From DATENM01 sp045807725 (lineage in GTDB: Bacteria; Acidobacteriota; Blastocatellia; UBA7656): 64,000 bases of DNA. Positions within the stretch are counted from its first letter, which is position 1. Each line of letters begins with the position of its first letter. The notes under the pieces were generated by a model. The model worked only from the letters and a program-made list of their open reading frames with translations. It made no database searches and was not told the DNA's origin. Of the stretch, positions 45,808 to 53,528 are shown piece by piece. The translations under genes and the position numbers were made by a program. The DNA is taken from contig JBJMGV010000106.1 in NCBI GenBank assembly GCA_045807725.1, positions 1 through 64,000 on the forward strand. The letters run 5' to 3'.

Positions 45808-45975
45808 TCATCCGCTGTTGCCGTTAAGCAGAATAATGCTGGCGCTAATAATTACATTACCCTTGACGAGCGATTTAGCGACGAGCGTGCGAGCAGCGAA
45901 CAAACGCGGCGCGCTCAATGCGGCTGCCGGCTTCGTGAGGCTGTCGAGTTCGCTGTGCGCTCTCAGGTTCATCAT
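45808..45975 (-). CDS. Candidate ilv leader peptide
   Basis: A short minus-strand frame ending with a TGA at 45808-45810, about 165 bases upstream of ilvB. Its C-terminal part reads NVIISASIILLNGNSG, with eight Val/Ile/Leu codons in ten, five codons before the stop; further Leu and Val codons lie upstream. The start is uncertain: ATGATG at 45972-45975 gives 55 residues, a GTG at 46035 gives 75, and neither has a strong ribosome-binding site. Inference: ribosome stalling on Ile/Val/Leu codons would free the GGATGATGG at the stop to form an antiterminator. Similar in logic to enterobacterial ilv leaders. Confidence 0.5.
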   Translation of the reverse strand: MMNLRAHSELDSLTKPAAALSAPRLFAARTLVAKSLVKGNVIISASIILLNGNSG

Positions 45976-46150
45976 CGATCTATTCGCCCAAACGATGGAT
46001 CTGCAAGAGTCTTGAAACCAGTAAAGTGGTAACACGATTCCCGAACACGGGCAAATAGATAATCCTTATCAATTGATAAGCGAAGTCGCGGGTGTTGTAT
46101 AAATCAACCAATCGGGCGGCTGCCATATAGAGGCATCGGCACGGCTGCAT

Positions 46151-46463
46151 CTGCCGCGTAGCGGTCATTGAATTTAGGCAGGCATTTACCGCATAGCGGC
46201 AATTGGCTTTAAGCAGGCGTTTACTGCGTAGCGGCCATTGGCTTTAAGCAGGCGTTTGCCGCATAGCAGCAGGTGAATTTAGGCAGGCGTTTGTCGCATA
46301 GCGGCAATTGAATTTAAGCATGCGTTTGCTGCATAGCGGCAGGTAAATTTAGGCAGGCATTTGCCGCGTAGCGGCAGATGTTTTTAAGCAGGTGTTGCCG
46401 CGTAGCGGCAGGTGAATTTAGGCAGGCGTTTGCCGCGTAGCGGCAATTGATTTTAGGCAGGCG
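46151..46463. repeat. 35-bp tandem array, about nine units
   Basis: Nine direct units of about 35 bases of the form TTGCCGCGTAGCGGCAATTG-AATTTAGGCAGGCGT. Each holds a small palindrome (CCGCGTAGCGG). Units differ at several positions. There are no spacers and no cas genes, so this is not a CRISPR array. Confidence 0.88.
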
Positions 46464-46790
46464 TTTCAACGCCTGTACACAGTCGCGCAACGATTGCCGC
46501 GTCGCGTTAGCGACGCCTGAATCATAGGGCATTCACCCGTCGCTACGCGACGCGCCCTCATGGCTCACATCACATCCGGGCGTTGAAACGCCCGGCTAAA
46601 TTCAACCGCCGCTACGCGGCGTGACCGCCAGGCAACGCGACTCCTATGCGGCGTGATGGCAATGTGGCGTGACGGCTAAGCGAGCTGACGGCAATGCGGC
46701 GTGATGGCAATGCGGCGCGACTCCTATGCGGCGTGATGGCTAAGCGAGGTGACGGCTACGCGGCGTGATGGCGGCATTGCTTTGAATAGA
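46464..46790. repeat. Palindromic centre and opposite-strand units of the same array
   Basis: After the 35-bp units comes TTTCAACGCCTG, then a centre with GCGTCGCGTTAGCGACGCC and CGTCGCTACGCGACGCG, then reversed units (CGGGCGTTGAAACGCCCGGCTAAATTCAACCGCCGCTACGCGG) and degenerate GCGGCGTGATGGC words. The same order is seen at 60310-60775. No gene seen. Confidence 0.8.
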
Positions 46791-46803
46791 CCAAAAATCC
46801 AGA

Positions 46804-48408
46804 TCAACCTCCGATTCGCGGCTGCGCTTCCGCTGCCATTTCATTGAGCGGCAGCGACGGGCCGAGCATCGCCGCCAGTTCTTCATTGCTGTGACGCAAG
46901 CAGAACGCTTGAAACGTTTCATCGCCGTCACGCTCCTGCTTATAACGCGTGAAGAGCTGTGCCATTCGCTCGGCCAGTTCTTCGGAAGGGATACGCACGC
47001 CAACGCGCCGGCCAAAGCTCTCGTGCTCGCCGACGCCGCCGCCGAGAAAGACCTGAAACGTTTCGCGCTTGCGGCCATTGATCGTCACCAGCGCGCCTTC
47101 GAGGCCAACGTCGCAGATATGATGCTGCCCGCATGAGTTCGGGCATCCGGTGACGCTGATGCGGATGCCATCGTCCATATCGACGGCGCGCGAAAGATAA
47201 TTATCGAGTTCAACCGCGCGGTTCTTCGTCTCAGCGATGGCCAGCTTGCAGAACTGCACGCCGGTGCAGGCGATGATGCCGCGCCGCGCCCAATTCGGTT
47301 TATAGTCCAGCTTACTTTTATCCAGTTCGCGTGTGAGCGCCGCGAGCGCCGCCTCTTTGATGTCGAGCAGGATGATGTTCTGCGTGTTCGTAGCGCGAAG
47401 GCGACCGCTGCCATACGTCGCGGCCAGCTCCGCCAGTCGCGCAAGCTCGTCGCCTGACGTGCGCCCGCCGAGCAGCGAGATGCCAACGTAATACTGATCG
47501 CTCTGGTGCTGACGATGTATGCCCAGATGGGTGCGGTCGCGTGCGGTGATCGGCTCGGCTTCGGCGTGCTCCGAACGATTCAAGCGGCGGCCCAGGCGCG
47601 ACTCTACCGCTTCACGAAAGCGCGGAATCTCCCACTGCTCGACGAGGAACTTCAAGCGGGCGCGCTTGCGATTCTTGCGGTTGCCTTCGTCGCGGAAGAC
47701 TTCGGCGACAGCGGCGCACAGTTCGACGACTTCATCGGGTTCGACCAGCACGCCGAGGTCTTTCGAGAAGCGCGGCGTTGTTGACAACCCGCCGCCGATG
47801 CGAGCGCGAAAGGCAACGCGACCCGCTTCTTTCACGGCGAACAGGCCGATGTCGTTAATCTCAGGATAGACGCAGCGCACGTTGCAGCCTGTGATGGCAA
47901 TCTTGAATTTGCGCGGCAGATTCGAGAAGTCGCGGTTGCCGACGAAGAAATCGTTGACCTGCCCAATCAGCGGCGTCGCGTCAATCAACTCGTCCGCATC
48001 AACGCCCGACACAGGGCAGTTGATGATGTTGCGCACGCAATCGCCGCAGGCTTCAGTCGTTGATAAGCCGATGCGGTTCAGGCGGTCGAGAATGTCCGGC
48101 AGGCTCTCGACGCGCACCCAATGAAATTGTATGTTCTGCCGCACGGTGATGTCCGCTAAACCACGCCCGTGCTCGTTGGCTAGCCGTGCGATCTCGCGCA
48201 GTTGAGGCGAAGTCAGGTCGCCGCCCGGCATTCTCAGTCGCACCATAAAGTAGCCATCTGCGGCGGGCCGCTGCGTATAGATGCCGTACCAGCGAAACAG
48301 CGCTTCGTCTTCGGGCGTGATCGCCTGGTGGCCGAGTTCGGCGTAACGATAAATGTCCGTGAGCACGTCGAGGCCGTCTTTGCGCTGCTTGATCTCTTCG
48401 ATGTTCAT
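46804..48408 (-). CDS. Siroheme ferredoxin-dependent sulfite (or nitrite) reductase
   Basis: A 534-residue protein with two ferredoxin-like half-domains and two NiR/SiR catalytic domains. The 4Fe-4S/siroheme cysteines are CTGVQFC and TGCPNSCGQHH. Sequence alone does not separate sulfite from nitrite reductase in this family. The neighbours cobA (siroheme precursor), cysH and cysC point to sulfite reductase. AGAGGG precedes the ATG. It is the last gene of the sulfur operon under the Cys leader. Confidence 0.88.
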   Translation of the reverse strand: MNIEEIKQRKDGLDVLTDIYRYAELGHQAITPEDEALFRWYGIYTQRPAADGYFMVRLRMPGGDLTSPQLREIARLANEHGRGLADITVRQNIQFHWVRVESLPDILDRLNRIGLSTTEACGDCVRNIINCPVSGVDADELIDATPLIGQVNDFFVGNRDFSNLPRKFKIAITGCNVRCVYPEINDIGLFAVKEAGRVAFRARIGGGLSTTPRFSKDLGVLVEPDEVVELCAAVAEVFRDEGNRKNRKRARLKFLVEQWEIPRFREAVESRLGRRLNRSEHAEAEPITARDRTHLGIHRQHQSDQYYVGISLLGGRTSGDELARLAELAATYGSGRLRATNTQNIILLDIKEAALAALTRELDKSKLDYKPNWARRGIIACTGVQFCKLAIAETKNRAVELDNYLSRAVDMDDGIRISVTGCPNSCGQHHICDVGLEGALVTINGRKRETFQVFLGGGVGEHESFGRRVGVRIPSEELAERMAQLFTRYKQERDGDETFQAFCLRHSNEELAAMLGPSLPLNEMAAEAQPRIGG

Positions 48409-48503
48409 ACTGCCCTCTGCCTACTCTCTGCGATGATGAGCGGGAATGCGCGGAAACGTCTCTCTGCTGTTGATCCCCTTCCCGCATTCCCGCTCAAACC
48501 ATT

Positions 48504-49091
48504 TCACGCGGCGGCTTCGACCGTCGCGGAAAGTGTAGCCTGCGTCACGTTCGCCCCGAGCGCGCCCGCTTCAAGCAGGTGATCGAGAACGCGCGCGGCG
48601 CTCTCATCGACCGGCTCCGCAGAACTGTCCACGATCACGTCGGGCGCGAGCGGGTCTTCGTACGGGTCGCTGACGCCCGTGAAGTTTTTGATTTCGCCGG
48701 CCAGCGCTTTCTTGTAAAGCCCCTTCACGTCGCGCTCGACCAGAACTGATAGCGGAGCGCGTACGAAGACTTCAACGAAGCGCGCGCCATCGCTTTCGAC
48801 CGACTGGCGAACATCATCACGCGACTGCCGGTACGGCGAGATGGCTGAGGCGAGCACAATCACGCCATTGCGTGCCAGCAGTCGCGCGACGAAACCGATG
48901 CGGCGGACGTTGGTGTCGCGGTCTTCTTTCGAGAAGCCTAAGCCCCTGCTCAGGTTCTCGCGTACCTCGTCGCCGTCGAGCGTCTCGACGCGAAGACCCG
49001 CCGCCGTGAGTTCATTCTTGAGCGCCAAAGCGAGCGTCGTTTTGCCCGCGCCCGAAAGCCCCGTGAGCCAGATGACTGTTCCCCTGCTCAT
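48504..49091 (-). CDS. cysC: Adenylylsulfate kinase
   Basis: A 195-residue APS kinase. P-loop GLSGAGKTTLA (residues 11-21), DGDEVRENLSRGLGFS, and the APS-binding RRIGFVARLL and FVRAPLSVLVERDVKGLYKKA segments. It phosphorylates APS to PAPS. Since the adjacent reductase has the APS-reductase cysteine pattern, the PAPS could also feed sulfation. The ATP sulfurylase is not in this window. Confidence 0.95.
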   Translation of the reverse strand: MSRGTVIWLTGLSGAGKTTLALALKNELTAAGLRVETLDGDEVRENLSRGLGFSKEDRDTNVRRIGFVARLLARNGVIVLASAISPYRQSRDDVRQSVESDGARFVEVFVRAPLSVLVERDVKGLYKKALAGEIKNFTGVSDPYEDPLAPDVIVDSSAEPVDESAARVLDHLLEAGALGANVTQATLSATVEAAA

Positions 49092-49119
49092 AGTTTTGTA
49101 ATGTTCCTTTCAATGGGTT

Positions 49120-49878
49120 TCAGCGTTGTAGCTTGAGCGGCACGACCTGTGTCGTCTCGCTGTGCAACCCGCATTCGGTCTTGATGTGACCGGCCCAGCG
49201 GCCCGCCCGCTCCGATTCGCCTGCACGCACGGCGCGCGTGCAATGCGTGCAGCCGATGCTCGGATAGCCGGCATCGTGCAGCGGGTTATACGGCACGTCG
49301 TGAGCGGCGACGTAATCCCACACGTCGCGCTTCGTCCAGCGCACCAGCGGGTTGATCTTCACTCGTTGCCAGCGGTAATCCCATTCAACGGCGCGCGACG
49401 CGGCACGGGCCGGCGTCTGGTCACGCCGAATCGCCGTGATCCAGGCGTCTAAATCTTTAAGCGCCTCTTTCAACGGTTCGAGCTTTCTCAGCCGGCAGCA
49501 GAGGTCCGCGTCACGCGACCACAAACGCGGGCCGAACATCTCGTCTTGCGCTGCGGGCGTGATGGCGGTCTGCACGGCGCGAATCTCTACGCCGTAGCGG
49601 TCTTGCAGGCGGCGGCGCAGCTCGTAGGTTTCGGGAAAGAGAAAGCCTGTGTCGAGGAAGAAGATGTTCGGCTGCGGATTGATCTTCGCGGCCATATCAA
49701 TGAGCGCCGCGCCTTCCGCGCCAAAGCCGGTGGCGATGGCAACGCCGTCGCCGAACTCATCGAACGCGTGCGAAAGAATCAGTTGCGGCGTTGCTTCTTC
49801 GAGGCGTTCGGCCATCGCTTCAATGCGACTGAGCGGGTTGTATTCGAGCGGCGCGAATTCGCGTTCGGGGAGTGCCAT
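49120..49878 (-). CDS. cysH: APS/PAPS reductase with Fe-S cysteine pattern
   Basis: About 252 residues from the Met at 49878 (TTGGAGAAGATT upstream). PP-loop fold with ATGFGAEGAALIDMA and FFLDTGFLFPETYELR. It has the cysteine pairs typical of 4Fe-4S APS reductases (DADLCCRLRK and GCTHCTRAV) and the C-terminal catalytic ECGLH. It reduces APS (possibly PAPS) to sulfite with thioredoxin. It starts 12 bases after the cobA stop, in one operon. Confidence 0.94.
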   Translation of the reverse strand: MALPEREFAPLEYNPLSRIEAMAERLEEATPQLILSHAFDEFGDGVAIATGFGAEGAALIDMAAKINPQPNIFFLDTGFLFPETYELRRRLQDRYGVEIRAVQTAITPAAQDEMFGPRLWSRDADLCCRLRKLEPLKEALKDLDAWITAIRRDQTPARAASRAVEWDYRWQRVKINPLVRWTKRDVWDYVAAHDVPYNPLHDAGYPSIGCTHCTRAVRAGESERAGRWAGHIKTECGLHSETTQVVPLKLQR

Positions 49879-49890
49879 AATCTTCTCCAA

Positions 49891-50715
49891 TCAAATGCCG
49901 GCGGCCTGCGCCTGCCGGAAAATTGAATCGAGTGAATGCTCCAGTTCCGCCGAGCCGAACCAGCCGAGTGATTGGCGCAGCGCGACGACTTCGCCGATGA
50001 CCGCAATGGCCGGCGGCGCGATGTGTATATCAGACGGCTCAACTGCGGCAAGGTCGGCTAATCGGCCTGTGTAGACTTCCTGATGGGCGTAGGTTCCCCA
50101 GCGGATGATGGCAATAGGCGTCGCCCGATCACGACCTGCCTCGATCAGCTTGCCGGCAATCTCGGCAATCGTTTCGGCGCACATAAAAATCACCAGCGTG
50201 TCGGCGGCGTGCGCCGTCACCGACCAGTCAATCGCCTGGCGGCGTTTTTGCGGGTTCTCGTGACCTGTGATGAAAGCCACACTCGACGCTGCGCCGCGAT
50301 GCGTCAGCGGGATGCCCGCGTAAGCGGCGGCGGCAACTCCTGAAGAGACGCCCGGCACGACTTCCCACGCGATGCCTGCCTCGACCAGCGCCTCGGCCTC
50401 TTCGCCGCCGCGCCCGAAGATGAACGGGTCGCCGCCTTTCAATCGCGCCACGGTTTTGCCGGCGCGGGCCTGCTCGATCAGTATGCGGTTGATCTCGGCT
50501 TGCGTTGTTGAAGGGTGGCCGGCGCGCTTGCCGACATCGATCAACTCGACGCCGCGCCGCGCATACGCGAGCGTTTCGGGATTAACCAGATAGTCGTAAA
50601 CAATCACGTCGGCGGCAGCGATAATCTCTGCGGCCTTGATCGTCAACAAGCCCGGATCACCCGGCCCCGCGCCGACTAAGTAGACTTTTCCAGCTTGTAT
50701 CGGTTGCTCGCTCAT
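49891..50715 (-). CDS. cobA: Uroporphyrinogen-III C-methyltransferase
   Basis: About 274 residues from the Met at 50715 (the frame opens four codons earlier at 50727). Motifs: VGAGPGDPGLLTIKA, YDYLVNPE, RLKGGDPFIFGRGGEEAEAL, VPGVSSG and PLTHRG. It methylates uroporphyrinogen III twice with SAM to precorrin-2, the precursor of the siroheme needed by the sulfite reductase at the end of the operon. The dehydrogenase/ferrochelatase domain of CysG is absent, so a separate enzyme must complete siroheme. First structural gene after the Cys leader. Confidence 0.95.
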   Translation of the reverse strand: MSEQPIQAGKVYLVGAGPGDPGLLTIKAAEIIAAADVIVYDYLVNPETLAYARRGVELIDVGKRAGHPSTTQAEINRILIEQARAGKTVARLKGGDPFIFGRGGEEAEALVEAGIAWEVVPGVSSGVAAAAYAGIPLTHRGAASSVAFITGHENPQKRRQAIDWSVTAHAADTLVIFMCAETIAEIAGKLIEAGRDRATPIAIIRWGTYAHQEVYTGRLADLAAVEPSDIHIAPPAIAVIGEVVALRQSLGWFGSAELEHSLDSIFRQAQAAGI

Positions 50716-50733
50716 CGTCCGGCTCACTCGCCC

Positions 50734-50775
50734 AAAAACGAAAAACCCACCAGAGGCGCGGGGCCTGTGGTGGGT
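50734..50775 (-). terminator. Attenuator terminator of the sulfur operon
   Basis: On the minus strand: ACCCACCA-C-AGG, a 7-base loop, CCT-C-TGGTGGGT (50745-50775), an 11-bp stem with one mismatch, then TTTTTCGTTTTT (50734-50745). It ends about 7-19 bases before the cobA start, so readthrough must be regulated for the operon to be expressed. Confidence 0.9.
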
Positions 50776-50807
50776 CGGTGGTAACTCTAACCGTTAAGTT
50801 CTAGAGC

Positions 50808-50918
50808 TTACGTTTTAGACTGATAGACCTCCACTGAAGGCTCCGCCGGGCGCGCTTGTAGCGCGCAACAACAGATACAACATGCGAAGCCGTTCATCTG
50901 GTTCATCAGTCGTTTCAT
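50808..50918 (-). CDS. Cysteine-rich leader peptide
   Basis: A 36-codon frame, ATG at 50916-50918, TAA at 50808-50810. It contains Cys-Cys-Ile-Cys-Cys-Cys (codons 13-18, 50865-50882). Right after these codons is a GCGCGCT-aca-AGCGCGC hairpin. The segment GTGGAGGTC (50826-50834, minus strand) near the end of the frame can pair with GACCCACCAC (50767-50776), which includes the 5' arm of the terminator. Inference: a ribosome paused at Cys codons leaves the antiterminator free; a ribosome reaching the stop covers it and termination follows. In-frame Mets at codons 5 and 8 are alternative starts; none has a strong ribosome-binding site. Confidence 0.82.
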   Translation of the reverse strand: MKRLMNQMNGFACCICCCALQARPAEPSVEVYQSKT

Positions 50919-51165
50919 AATTCGTTTCTTGAGACCTTACTCGCTTGCTACCTTAACCAACTGCTTCAGGCGAGTCAAGCACCAAGTTGTAAAAAGTTTT
51001 TCATCAACTGAATTCATCAACCGATAAGTCGCAGGCACGCGCGGGCCGTCGGCGCGGAAAGGGCTTGAGAGCCGGCCTGCGGCTATCCTACAATTGCGTA
51101 GCCCGGAGGGTAAGATAACGACGCTTTTGTAAGATAGCGATTTTTCGCCTCAGGTAAGGAAGACT
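50919..51165. other. Divergent promoter region of the sulfur operon and sigma-54 activator
   Basis: It must hold the promoters for the minus-strand leader and the plus-strand regulator. Near the regulator start a GTAAGATA(A/G)CGA word occurs twice (about 51110 and 51130). AAGGA precedes the regulator ATG. No -35/-10 pair is clear. Confidence 0.4.
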
Positions 51166-52698
51166 ATGACCGATCAGACGAGTGAGATCAAAAAGCTCTC
51201 GACGCTGTTGGAAGTCAGCCAGGCGCTGTCGGGCACGCTCAACTTGAAAGCGGCGCTGCACCGCGTGCTCGAAGTCCTCGAACAGCAGCACGGCATGCTC
51301 CGCAGTTCCGTGATGCTGCTGAACGAAGAGAACAGCGAGTTGACGATTGAAGCGGCCAATGGCATTACCGCCGATGGCCAGCGCCAGCGTTACCGGCTCG
51401 GCGAAGGCATCACGGGCCGCGTTGTCGAGAGCGGCAAGCCGATTGTTGTGCCGCAGGTCAGCCGCGAGCCGCTCTTTTTGAATCGCGCCGCGCCGCGCCG
51501 CGACCTGAGCAAGCAGGAATTGTCGTTCATCTCTGTGCCGATCACGCTGAATCGCAAGGCGGTCGGCGCTATCGGCGTTGATTTGAAATTCAAGAAAGAC
51601 CGCGACTACGACCGAACGGTGCGCTTCCTTCGCGTCATTGCTTCGATGATTGCGCAGGCCATCCGCATGCAGCGCTCGGTCGAAGGCGAACGGCGGCGGC
51701 TGCTCGACGAGAACATCCACCTGCGACAAGAGCTGCGCGAGCGTTACGACTTCACCAACATCATCGGCAACAGCGGCCCGATGCGGCTGGTTTACGAGCA
51801 GGTGGCGCAGGTGGCGTCGACCAACACAACCGTGTTGATTCGCGGCGAATCCGGCACTGGCAAAGAATTAATCGCTCATTCAATTCATTACAGCTCGCCG
51901 CGCTCGCGCAAGCCGTTCATCAAGGTCAGCGTCGCCGCGCTGCCCGACACGCTGATCGAGTCGGAACTGTTCGGGTATGAGAAGGGCGCGTTCACCGGCG
52001 CGCAGTCGCGCAAGAAAGGCCGCTTCGAGCTGGCCGAGGGCGGCACGCTGTTCCTCGATGAGATCGGCGATTTGAATCTTTCAACGCAGGTCAAGCTGCT
52101 GCGCGTCTTGCAGGAACGCGAGTTCGAGCGACTGGGCGGCATTGAGACGATCAAGGCGAATGTGCGGTTGGTCGCGGCGACCAACAAAGACCTCGAAAAG
52201 GCGATAAGCGAAGGCACGTTCCGCGAAGACCTCTACTACCGGCTGAACGTTTTCACGATCTTCGTGCCGCCGCTGCGCGAACGCAAGTCGGACGTGTTGC
52301 AACTGGCCGATCACTTTCTCGAAAAGTTCGCGCGCGAACACAACAAGCACATCAAGCGCATCTCGACGCCGGCGATTGATATGTTGACGGCTTACCACTG
52401 GCCGGGCAACGTGCGCGAGTTAGAGAACTGTATCGAGCGCAGCGTGCTGGTTTGCGACGGCCAGGTCGTTCACGGCCACCACCTGCCGCCGACCTTGCAG
52501 ACGGCTTCTGAGAGCGGCACCGTCACGCGATTGTCGCTCGATGCCGCAGTTGGCGCTTACGAGAAAGACTTGATTCAGGACGCGCTCAAGACGGCGCGCG
52601 GCAATCGCGCTCGCGCGGCAAAACTGTTGAGCACGACCGAGCGCATCATCGGTTACAAGGTGAAGAAGTACGGCATTGTCTGCGAGCGTTTTCGTTGA
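51166..52698 (+). CDS. NifA-type sigma-54-dependent activator
   Basis: A 510-residue enhancer-binding protein. A GAF sensor domain (about 15-165) is followed by a sigma-54 AAA+ domain with Walker A GESGTGKE (about 229-236), the sigma-contact loop GAFTGA in YEKGAFTGAQSRKKGRFELAEGG, and Walker B GGTLFLDEIGD. A Fis-type helix-turn-helix lies at the C-terminus (GNRARAAKLLSTTERIIGYKVKKYGI). The domain order is that of NifA, but no nitrogen-fixation genes are present. A sigma-54 promoter lies 200 bases downstream, a probable target. The GAF ligand is unknown. Confidence 0.93.
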   Translation: MTDQTSEIKKLSTLLEVSQALSGTLNLKAALHRVLEVLEQQHGMLRSSVMLLNEENSELTIEAANGITADGQRQRYRLGEGITGRVVESGKPIVVPQVSREPLFLNRAAPRRDLSKQELSFISVPITLNRKAVGAIGVDLKFKKDRDYDRTVRFLRVIASMIAQAIRMQRSVEGERRRLLDENIHLRQELRERYDFTNIIGNSGPMRLVYEQVAQVASTNTTVLIRGESGTGKELIAHSIHYSSPRSRKPFIKVSVAALPDTLIESELFGYEKGAFTGAQSRKKGRFELAEGGTLFLDEIGDLNLSTQVKLLRVLQEREFERLGGIETIKANVRLVAATNKDLEKAISEGTFREDLYYRLNVFTIFVPPLRERKSDVLQLADHFLEKFAREHNKHIKRISTPAIDMLTAYHWPGNVRELENCIERSVLVCDGQVVHGHHLPPTLQTASESGTVTRLSLDAAVGAYEKDLIQDALKTARGNRARAAKLLSTTERIIGYKVKKYGIVCERFR

Positions 52699-52893
52699 TG
52701 GCCCACTGAATGAAAACGCTGGCGGGTTATCGATCCGCTTATTCGATCAGTCGTCGATCTCTACAATTTTGTCTGCGATTCGCCCGGCCCCCAACATTTT
52801 TGTTAGCCTGAGGCTCCTTGCATTATCACCGCCAATGGCTAAAAATCTGCGTTTTCCTTAGGTTTTATTCGTTTTTTCAATGGCGCTGGCGGC

Positions 52894-52908
52894 TGGCATA
52901 ACGATTGC
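52894..52908 (+). promoter_or_regulatory. Sigma-54 promoter
   Basis: TGGCAT-N5-TTGC with GG (52895-52896) and GC (52907-52908) ten bases apart, matching the -24/-12 consensus. It lies 70 bases upstream of a small gene and just after a sigma-54 activator gene. Confidence 0.8.
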
Positions 52909-52978
52909 CCTTGGCATTTAAGCGGGTGACGTGGTTGCCCGCTCGGTCAGCAATCAAATTGATGTAAGGAGAGACACG

Positions 52979-53194
52979 ATGAAGAAGCAACACGGCGAAT
53001 TGATGGGCCAACTGCTGCGCTATCAAGGCCGCTATCCGCGCGAGGAAGAGTTCCGCGCCTTTCTGCGCGAGTCGGTGCGCACGCTGGCCAGCGACCTGAA
53101 AGCCTATGACATAGAGCTTTCGCTCGTGCCGGAAACGAAGGCAGTGCAACCGGGCGGCGGGAATCAAAAGAGCTTAAAGATCGGCTGCGAATGA
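52979..53194 (+). CDS. Small protein under a sigma-54 promoter
   Basis: A 71-residue hydrophilic protein, MKKQHGELMGQLLRYQGRY at the start, mostly helical, with a disordered Gly/Gln-rich C-terminus. AAGGAG lies seven bases upstream of the ATG. No family recognised. Promoter type, spacing and the adjacent activator suggest it is a regulated product of that activator. A CACAGATGAACACCG inverted repeat follows 19 bases after its stop. Confidence 0.7.
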   Translation: MKKQHGELMGQLLRYQGRYPREEEFRAFLRESVRTLASDLKAYDIELSLVPETKAVQPGGGNQKSLKIGCE

Positions 53195-53213
53195 CGGCAA
53201 CCGAGATGAGATT

Positions 53214-53276
53214 CACAGATGAACACCGACGCCAAGTGATGCGCAGGTCAGATGGTCGCGCCGGTGTTCATCTGTG
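53214..53276. repeat. Inverted repeat (CACAGATGAACAC family)
   Basis: Perfect 15-bp arms CACAGATGAACACCG (53214-53228) and CGGTGTTCATCTGTG (53262-53276), 33-base loop; probably ends the transcript of the small gene. Confidence 0.82.
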
Positions 53277-53360
53277 ATGTTTCCTCGCGCGATTGTGCTG
53301 ATGCAATCTACTATTCAGAGCGTTCAGCGGTGCGCTCTCGTGATTGATAAACATTTCTTA

Positions 53361-53390
53361 TTTGACTCTCAACGGCGCGTCATTGTACTC
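53361..53390 (+). promoter_or_regulatory. Candidate promoter for the riboswitch transcript
   Basis: -35 TTGACT (53361-53366) and a weak -10 TACTCT (53385-53390) with 18-base spacing, ending about 18 bases before the first riboswitch stem. Confidence 0.5.
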
Positions 53391-53408
53391 TGACGCTTCC
53401 GATGATGA

Positions 53409-53509
53409 ACGTGGCGATTTAAGGCAACTTGCTCCACGTAAAACATGTGCTAAACCGCTGGAGAGTTTTCGACGCCCTGCGACGGTTTAGCGCGGGGCGT
53501 TTCATTTTT
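53409..53509 (+). promoter_or_regulatory. SAM-II-type riboswitch, copy 1, with terminator
   Basis: Aptamer 53409-53457: P1 ACGTGG / CCACGT (53409-53414, 53434-53439), loop with GATTTAA and CTTGC, then an A-rich linker and GCTAAA for the pseudoknot; this follows the SAM-II pattern. The expression platform is a terminator (CGCCCTGCG 53473-53481, CGCGGGGCG 53491-53499, then TTTCATTTTT). GCTAAACCG (53449-53457) is the exact complement of CGGTTTAGC (53483-53491) in the terminator, so free aptamer means antitermination and SAM binding means termination. Confidence 0.85.
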
Positions 53510-53528
53510 GTTCTTTCAAAAACCACCA

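Noticed and set aside
45643..46035. T-box or other tRNA-sensing leader upstream of ilvB
   Set aside because: No T-box consensus (AGGGTGGNACCGCG) was found; the reading frame with Ile/Val/Leu codons and duplicated 9-mers fits a peptide attenuator better.
46151..46463. CRISPR array
   Set aside because: The 35-bp units follow each other without spacers, are diverged, and there are no cas genes in the window.
51166..52698. Evidence for nitrogen fixation from the NifA-like regulator
   Set aside because: No nif genes are present, and the GAF-AAA-Fis architecture is used by many unrelated activators.
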